Of a stretch of 64,000 bases of DNA, positions 59,898 through 64,000 are shown piece after piece. How positions within the stretch are numbered: position 1 is the stretch's first letter; each line of letters begins with the position of its first letter. Origin of the DNA: Proteobacteria bacterium ST_bin12 (GTDB taxonomy: Bacteria; Pseudomonadota; Gammaproteobacteria; Burkholderiales; Methylophilaceae); NCBI GenBank assembly GCA_002083635.1, contig MSXP01000006.1, positions 202,561 through 266,560 on the forward strand, given 5' to 3'. Below the pieces are notes generated by a model. The model made no database searches. It was not told the DNA's origin and saw nothing but the letters and a program-made list of their open reading frames with translations. Position numbers and translations under genes: made by a program.

Positions 59898-61030
59898 TTT
59901 ACAGACTCTAATGTTGTTAACTCTGATGGTGAAGGCTGTATTATCGGTTTGACTTTTTGGCCTTTAATCAATGTATGCACCCCAGCGATTGCCACCATTT
60001 CACCCGCCTGCAATCCACTGCTAATGAGCACGCCGTCTTCTGTAAATTGTCCAGCAGCCACTGCGCGGGGGCTTGCAATACCTGCTTTATCTATAATCCA
60101 TACGCTGGTTTTGCCGTTGATTTGAGTTAGCGCGCCAGATGGCACGACGATATCTGCTGTTGATTCTTCGTTGCCAAAGCGCACGCCTGCCGTCATGCCT
60201 AATTTAAGACTTTCATCTGCATCTGAAATCGCCACACGCACATCAAACGCGCGGGTAGCCGAACTGGCTGCTGGTGCAATTTCGCGCACTTTTCCTGCAT
60301 AGGTTTTGTCAGGATTTGATCGTTGGCCTGCCCATAACTTTAACACTGCGCTGTCACCGACTTTTAAGCCAGCTACACGCGATTCTGGCACGGCAACCAG
60401 CACCTCAATTTGTTGCGTATCCACTACTTGCGCCACCATTTCACCCGCCGCAACCACTTGACCCGGCTCTGCACGAATTTGTGTGACCACGCCATCTCTA
60501 TCTGCAATTAAGCTGTTGTATCGTGATTGATTGCCAGATACCGCCGCTTGCGCTTTAACCTGTTGCAGGCGCGCGGCTGAAGTTTTTAATTCCGCTTCGC
60601 GCAAATCAAGCGCAGAAGCAGAAATAAATTTTTTATCAAACAGCATGCGCTGGCGTTCTACTTCTGCGCTGGCAAGTGCATGGCTGGCTTCTGCTGCACG
60701 CACACTGGCGAACGCTGCAGCGGCTGTGAGGTTGCTATCAGCAGCATCTAATAATACTAATATTTGGCCTTTTTTAACAACACTGCCGACCTCGACTTTA
60801 CGCTCAATAATTTTGCCACTTATCCTAAAACCTTGATTGGATTCATAACGCGATTTCACTTCACCTACCAGCACCATCCCACGCTCTACAGTCGTTTGGC
60901 CAACCACTGCGACTAAAGCTGGGCGAGGCGGCGGCGGAGCTTGGGGCGGCTTATCACAACCCGCAAGCAGCGTTGCTATCATGGTTAATGTGCTCATTTT
61001 TAAGTGCATATCGGCTTTCATTTTTTTCAC
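59894..61030 (-). CDS. RND periplasmic adaptor lipoprotein
   Basis: A 378-residue membrane-fusion protein. It has a lipobox (TMIATLLAGCDKP) and then the lipoyl halves (NQGFRISGKIIERKVEVGSV and YNSLIADRDGVVTQIRAEPG) with a helical hairpin between (residues 100-165). The start is GTG at 61030; an ATG three codons in (61021) is an alternative. It links the permease to a TolC-type channel. It is ten bases after the TetR stop and translationally coupled to the permease. Confidence 0.9.
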   Translation of the reverse strand: MKKMKADMHLKMSTLTMIATLLAGCDKPPQAPPPPRPALVAVVGQTTVERGMVLVGEVKSRYESNQGFRISGKIIERKVEVGSVVKKGQILVLLDAADSNLTAAAAFASVRAAEASHALASAEVERQRMLFDKKFISASALDLREAELKTSAARLQQVKAQAAVSGNQSRYNSLIADRDGVVTQIRAEPGQVVAAGEMVAQVVDTQQIEVLVAVPESRVAGLKVGDSAVLKLWAGQRSNPDKTYAGKVREIAPAASSATRAFDVRVAISDADESLKLGMTAGVRFGNEESTADIVVPSGALTQINGKTSVWIIDKAGIASPRAVAAGQFTEDGVLISSGLQAGEMVAIAGVHTLIKGQKVKPIIQPSPSELTTLESVK

Positions 61031-61040
61031 ATTGCTTTAA

Positions 61041-61670
61041 TTATTGGTCACGCATCAAACCGCGCATCAGAGTTAGTTGCATCATTTGCAAACGCTCTTC
61101 AATGCCTGTCCAGTTCACCCAAATATCGTTCGCCATACTAATTTGCAAAGCGCAAACGCCGTGCATACCCGCCCAAACGGTTTGGGCAATTAACTCAGAA
61201 TCTTTTAAGTCTGGCTTAAATTTACCTGCCAAAAATACTTCGTTAACCACTATTTTTAACTGAAAATAAGCATCTTGCTCTGCATTATTTTGTTGCACAT
61301 GACTAATCGCTGGGTCACATGGCGGGTGTTCGGTCATAAACATCATGCGGTAGTGATTAGGATAGTTAAGTGCAAATTGTGCATAGCCACGCCCAAAAGC
61401 CAGCATGCGCTCAACCGGGTCAGTAATCACTAAATTGTTTTTTAATGCATCGGCTAGCGCCAAAAAATCGGTATCGCACACCGCGCGAATTAGCGCCTCT
61501 TTGTCAGCAAAATGGTGGTAAATACTGGTCGCAGAATAACCAATTCGTTTGGCTATTTCGCGCATCGTCACCGCTTCTACGCCGCGCGAAACAAATAGCT
61601 CGCGCGCTGCATCCATGATTAGTGTACGCAGTTGTTGGCGCTCAGACTCAGTTTTAGGTTTTGGTGGCAT
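61041..61670 (-). CDS. TetR/AcrR-family regulator of the RND operon
   Basis: A 209-residue repressor. The N-terminal HTH is clear: LIMDAARELFVSRGVEAVTM and REIAKRIGYSATSIYHHFAD, residues 17-56. The C-terminal ligand domain is helical with a TetR_C-type LIAQTVWAGMHGVCAL near the end. It is the first gene of the operon with the adaptor and permease, so it regulates its own transcript. The perfect 39-bp inverted repeat 22 bases before the start is the likely operator. Confidence 0.9.
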   Translation of the reverse strand: MPPKPKTESERQQLRTLIMDAARELFVSRGVEAVTMREIAKRIGYSATSIYHHFADKEALIRAVCDTDFLALADALKNNLVITDPVERMLAFGRGYAQFALNYPNHYRMMFMTEHPPCDPAISHVQQNNAEQDAYFQLKIVVNEVFLAGKFKPDLKDSELIAQTVWAGMHGVCALQISMANDIWVNWTGIEERLQMMQLTLMRGLMRDQ

Positions 61671-61691
61671 ACTGAAATAATTGGCTTAAAC

Positions 61692-61730
61692 TTTTACTTA
61701 ACATTGTTAAATTAACAATGTTAAGTAAAA
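61692..61730. promoter_or_regulatory. Perfect 19-bp inverted repeat, likely TetR operator
   Basis: Arms 61692-61710 and 61712-61730 are exact inverted copies around a single A at 61711. Each arm reads TTTTACTTAACATTGTTAA inward. It lies between the NtrC-type stop and the TetR start, where the promoter of the TetR-RND operon should be. Confidence 0.75.
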
Positions 61731-61765
61731 ATGTCAATGGCCATCAAATGAATTTTTGATGGCAA

Positions 61766-63115
61766 TTATTTAAGGTTAAATTGGTCGAGCTTATACCAAA
61801 GTGAGCGTTCACTAATTTCTAGTAATTTAGCCGCTTTGGCTTTGTTGCCTTGGCAGGCGGCGAGTGCTTCAACGATTAATTTTTTTTCAATTTGCGCTGT
61901 CATTTGCGGAATAGAAAATGGCTGTTCAGGCGTCACAAAATTGCTGGCTGAATCAGCAACAGGCGTCATATCGGCAGGCAAATGTTGCGGTAAAATAATT
62001 TGCTTACCCGCCAAGATAGCGGCACGTTCTAGTATATTTTCCAGCTCGCGCACATTGCCTGGCCAAGCGTAACTTTGCAAATAAATAAGCGCCGTTTCAG
62101 AAATTTGCGTGCCTGTTTTAGCTAAAAAGTATTGCGCAAGTCGTTTAATATCATCAGGTCGCTGACGCAAAGGCGGTGTATTCAGCTGAAAAACATTTAG
62201 CCGATAGTACAAATCTTCACGCAATTTTCCGTCTTTCACCGCTTGCAAAGGGTCGCGGTTGGTTGCCGCAATCACACGCACATCTAAAGTTAGCGATTTA
62301 TTACTGCCAATTTTTTCTACCACGCCTTCTTGCAACACGCGTAGTAGTTTGGCTTGTAGCTGAATCGGCATTTCAGAAATTTCATCTAAGAAAAGTGTAC
62401 CGCCATCCGCCAGCTCAAACTTTCCAATACGCTCTTTTACCGCACCTGTAAATGCGCCTTTTTCGTGACCAAATAATTCTGATTCTAAAATTTCTGCTGG
62501 AATCGCTGCGCAATTGATGGCCACAAATAAACCATTTTTACGTAATGACGCCGCATGAATGGCTTTTGCTACCAACTCTTTACCTGTACCTGTTTCGCCT
62601 GTAATCAATACAGTTGCTTTTTCTGGCGCCACTTGCTTAATCAATTGTTTTAAAGCCAGCATAGGCGGGCTTTCACCAATTAAACCAGCGTCAATAAGCC
62701 CAGCGTGGTTATCTGATTTTAAATAGGTGTTTTCAAGCTGCAAGCGCCTGTTACTTAACGCTTTTGCAATGGCAATTTCTAGCGTTTCTAAATCAAATGG
62801 GCGCAGAATATAATCGCTTGCGCCCATTTTCATGGCCTCTACCGCTGTTTTAATTTCACCAAGCGCTGTCACCATAATAAATGGCAGCGTTTCGTTTTCT
62901 TGCCGAACCGCTTTAAGTAATGCCAAGCCGTTCATGCCCGGCATGTGTAAATCGCTCACCACCAAATCAATATGCTGGTTTTTAATTTGCACAAGCGCTT
63001 CGTTGCCATCTGCTGCCAGTAAAGGCTTGTAGCCAGCTTGGCGCAGGCTAATTTCCAGCAAACGGCGCATATTGGGTTCGTCATCTACCGCCAAAATAGT
63101 GCATTGTTTTTGCAT
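61766..63115 (-). CDS. NtrC-type sigma-54-dependent response regulator
   Basis: A 449-residue activator. It has a receiver domain at residues 5-120 with the phosphorylated Asp in LVVSDLHMPGMNG, an AAA+ domain with Walker A GETGTGKELVAKAI, the GAFTGA loop that contacts sigma-54 and FLDEISEMP, and a Fis-type HTH at the C-terminus (NKAKAAKLLEISERSLWYKL). It should activate sigma-54 promoters when phosphorylated by the kinase encoded just upstream, 3 bases away. The targets are not visible in the window. Confidence 0.93.
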   Translation of the reverse strand: MQKQCTILAVDDEPNMRRLLEISLRQAGYKPLLAADGNEALVQIKNQHIDLVVSDLHMPGMNGLALLKAVRQENETLPFIMVTALGEIKTAVEAMKMGASDYILRPFDLETLEIAIAKALSNRRLQLENTYLKSDNHAGLIDAGLIGESPPMLALKQLIKQVAPEKATVLITGETGTGKELVAKAIHAASLRKNGLFVAINCAAIPAEILESELFGHEKGAFTGAVKERIGKFELADGGTLFLDEISEMPIQLQAKLLRVLQEGVVEKIGSNKSLTLDVRVIAATNRDPLQAVKDGKLREDLYYRLNVFQLNTPPLRQRPDDIKRLAQYFLAKTGTQISETALIYLQSYAWPGNVRELENILERAAILAGKQIILPQHLPADMTPVADSASNFVTPEQPFSIPQMTAQIEKKLIVEALAACQGNKAKAAKLLEISERSLWYKLDQFNLK

Positions 63116-63118
63116 GGA

Positions 63119-64000
63119 TTAAGTTGTTACCCTGTGAGTTGGTAATGAGATTGTAAACTGTGCGCCGCCAAACTGGCTGTTTCTATAGCGAATATCGCCG
63201 CTATGCGCCTGCACAATTTGTCGCACTACGGCCAAGCCTAAACCAACACCGCCTGCGCGCTGGGTAAAAAATGGCTCAAAAATATGCGCTTGATTGCTAT
63301 CAGTAATGCCTGGTCCATCATCAGCCACCTCAATCATTGCAGTATCTTGCTCTTGATATAAACGAATAAATATTTGGCCACCGATTGGCAAAATTTGTAT
63401 CGCGTTTAACACGATATTCATGATGACTTGAGTGATTTGATCGTGATCAATTTCTGCTATTAGCGGCTTACTTAACGCTAAATTGAGGGTGATATTTTTA
63501 GGCTCTGATTGCCCGCGTAGCATACCAATCACCTTTTTGATTAAGCCAGCCAAATCAACGGCAACAAACTGTGGCTGGCGTGGGCGTGCAGAATCGATTA
63601 AGGTAGAAACTAGCCTGTTTAGCCGTTCAGTCTCCGAAATAATAAAGCCCAGCACTTCTATTCCATCTTTGGTCAGCTTAGGTTCGCGCAAGAGTAAATC
63701 GGCCGATGAGCGCAATATACCCAGCGGCGTGCGCACTTCATGGCTCATGGCTGCGGCCATTTCACCCACTACCGCAAGCTTGGCAGCGCGCGTTAAATTG
63801 TCCTGCGTTTTGGCTAAATCTTGCATCATATTTTCAAAAGCAATCGCCAACTCTTGCACTTCTGGCGGCCCAGTTTTGGGCGTTTCTGCTAGCTGCTCTT
63901 GCTTAAAGCTACGCACAAACAATGTTAATTTAGCCAGTGGCTGCGTGATGGCTTGTGCAATTGGTGTCACTAAAAATGCAGCAAATAACAGTGTGCTGGC
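63119..64000 (-). CDS. Sensor histidine kinase, partial
   Basis: The frame is open to the right edge, so the N-terminus is missing. What is seen begins in a membrane helix (STLLFAAFLVTPIAQAI), then a HAMP-like linker, the H-box MSHEVRTPLGILRSSADLLL with the phosphorylated His, the N-box in MNIVLNAIQILPIGG, and ATP motifs EVADDGPGI and GVGLGLAVVRQI. It is the cognate kinase of the NtrC-type regulator, 3 bases downstream. The signal cannot be told. Confidence 0.92.
   Translation of the reverse strand, partial: ASTLLFAAFLVTPIAQAITQPLAKLTLFVRSFKQEQLAETPKTGPPEVQELAIAFENMMQDLAKTQDNLTRAAKLAVVGEMAAAMSHEVRTPLGILRSSADLLLREPKLTKDGIEVLGFIISETERLNRLVSTLIDSARPRQPQFVAVDLAGLIKKVIGMLRGQSEPKNITLNLALSKPLIAEIDHDQITQVIMNIVLNAIQILPIGGQIFIRLYQEQDTAMIEVADDGPGITDSNQAHIFEPFFTQRAGGVGLGLAVVRQIVQAHSGDIRYRNSQFGGAQFTISLPTHRVTT

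Noticed and set aside
1..64000. CRISPR array or insertion sequence with a DDE transposase
   Set aside because: No regularly spaced direct repeats of 24-40 bases and no transposase-like protein were seen on either strand.

Overview
The window looks like chromosomal DNA of a low-GC betaproteobacterium, most likely of the methylotroph family Methylophilaceae (Methylotenera-like). This rests on the AT-rich codon use, the split B12-dependent ribonucleotide reductase, and the waaA / pcm / tolC / RND-pump neighbourhood. The taxonomic placement is an inference from gene content, not from a marker RNA.

Region 1 (1-3906) is the end of an integrated element: a primase-helicase running off the left edge, an AlpA-type regulator, a tyrosine integrase, 11-bp phased repeats, and the 3' end of a tRNA-like sequence with its terminator as the probable attachment site. 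Region 2 (3907-9690) is ordinary or decaying chromosome: a broken single-strand-annealing-protein relic, a small lipoprotein, a bestrophin, a frameshifted porin, dispersed repeat-like structures, a DUF3800 gene and nrdJb.

Region 3 (about 9.7-49.5 kb) is a genomic island of about 40 kb lying between nrdJb and nrdJa, which are usually adjacent and here still share orientation. Its architecture matches the GInt class of islands: a ginABCD-like operon (three large tyrosine recombinases plus a small HTH protein) at one end, cargo in the middle, and a short AT-rich tail at the other end. The cargo, from the tail inward, is: a short-Argonaute/TIR-APAZ (SPARTA) defence pair; a divergent two-gene module with a PIN-like nuclease; a CueR-controlled copper block (copZ, copA, cueR, Met/His-rich secreted proteins, a TolC-like protein, a multicopper oxidase, DUF305, a second copZ, a YHS-type Cu ATPase, and a copB relic); a czcICBA-like pump with a Zn/Cd ATPase; small membrane genes; and a compact operon of nucleic-acid-end-processing enzymes (metallophosphoesterase, three HAD_SAK-type phosphatases, two DEDDh exonucleases, a dual-specificity-type phosphatase) interleaved with three tandem paralogues of unknown function. 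That operon is divergent from an XRE regulator with a clear operator-like inverted repeat.

Region 4 (49.6-64 kb) is housekeeping chromosome: nrdJa with paired NrdR boxes, waaA, a membrane-anchored protein, an isochorismatase-like hydrolase, tolC, pcm, an RND permease and adaptor with a TetR regulator preceded by a perfect inverted repeat, and an NtrC-type two-component pair, the kinase running off the right edge.

The most interesting points are the island that separates the two halves of the ribonucleotide reductase, its defence end (SPARTA plus the PIN-like module), and the nucleic-acid end-processing operon, which I do not recognise as a described system.
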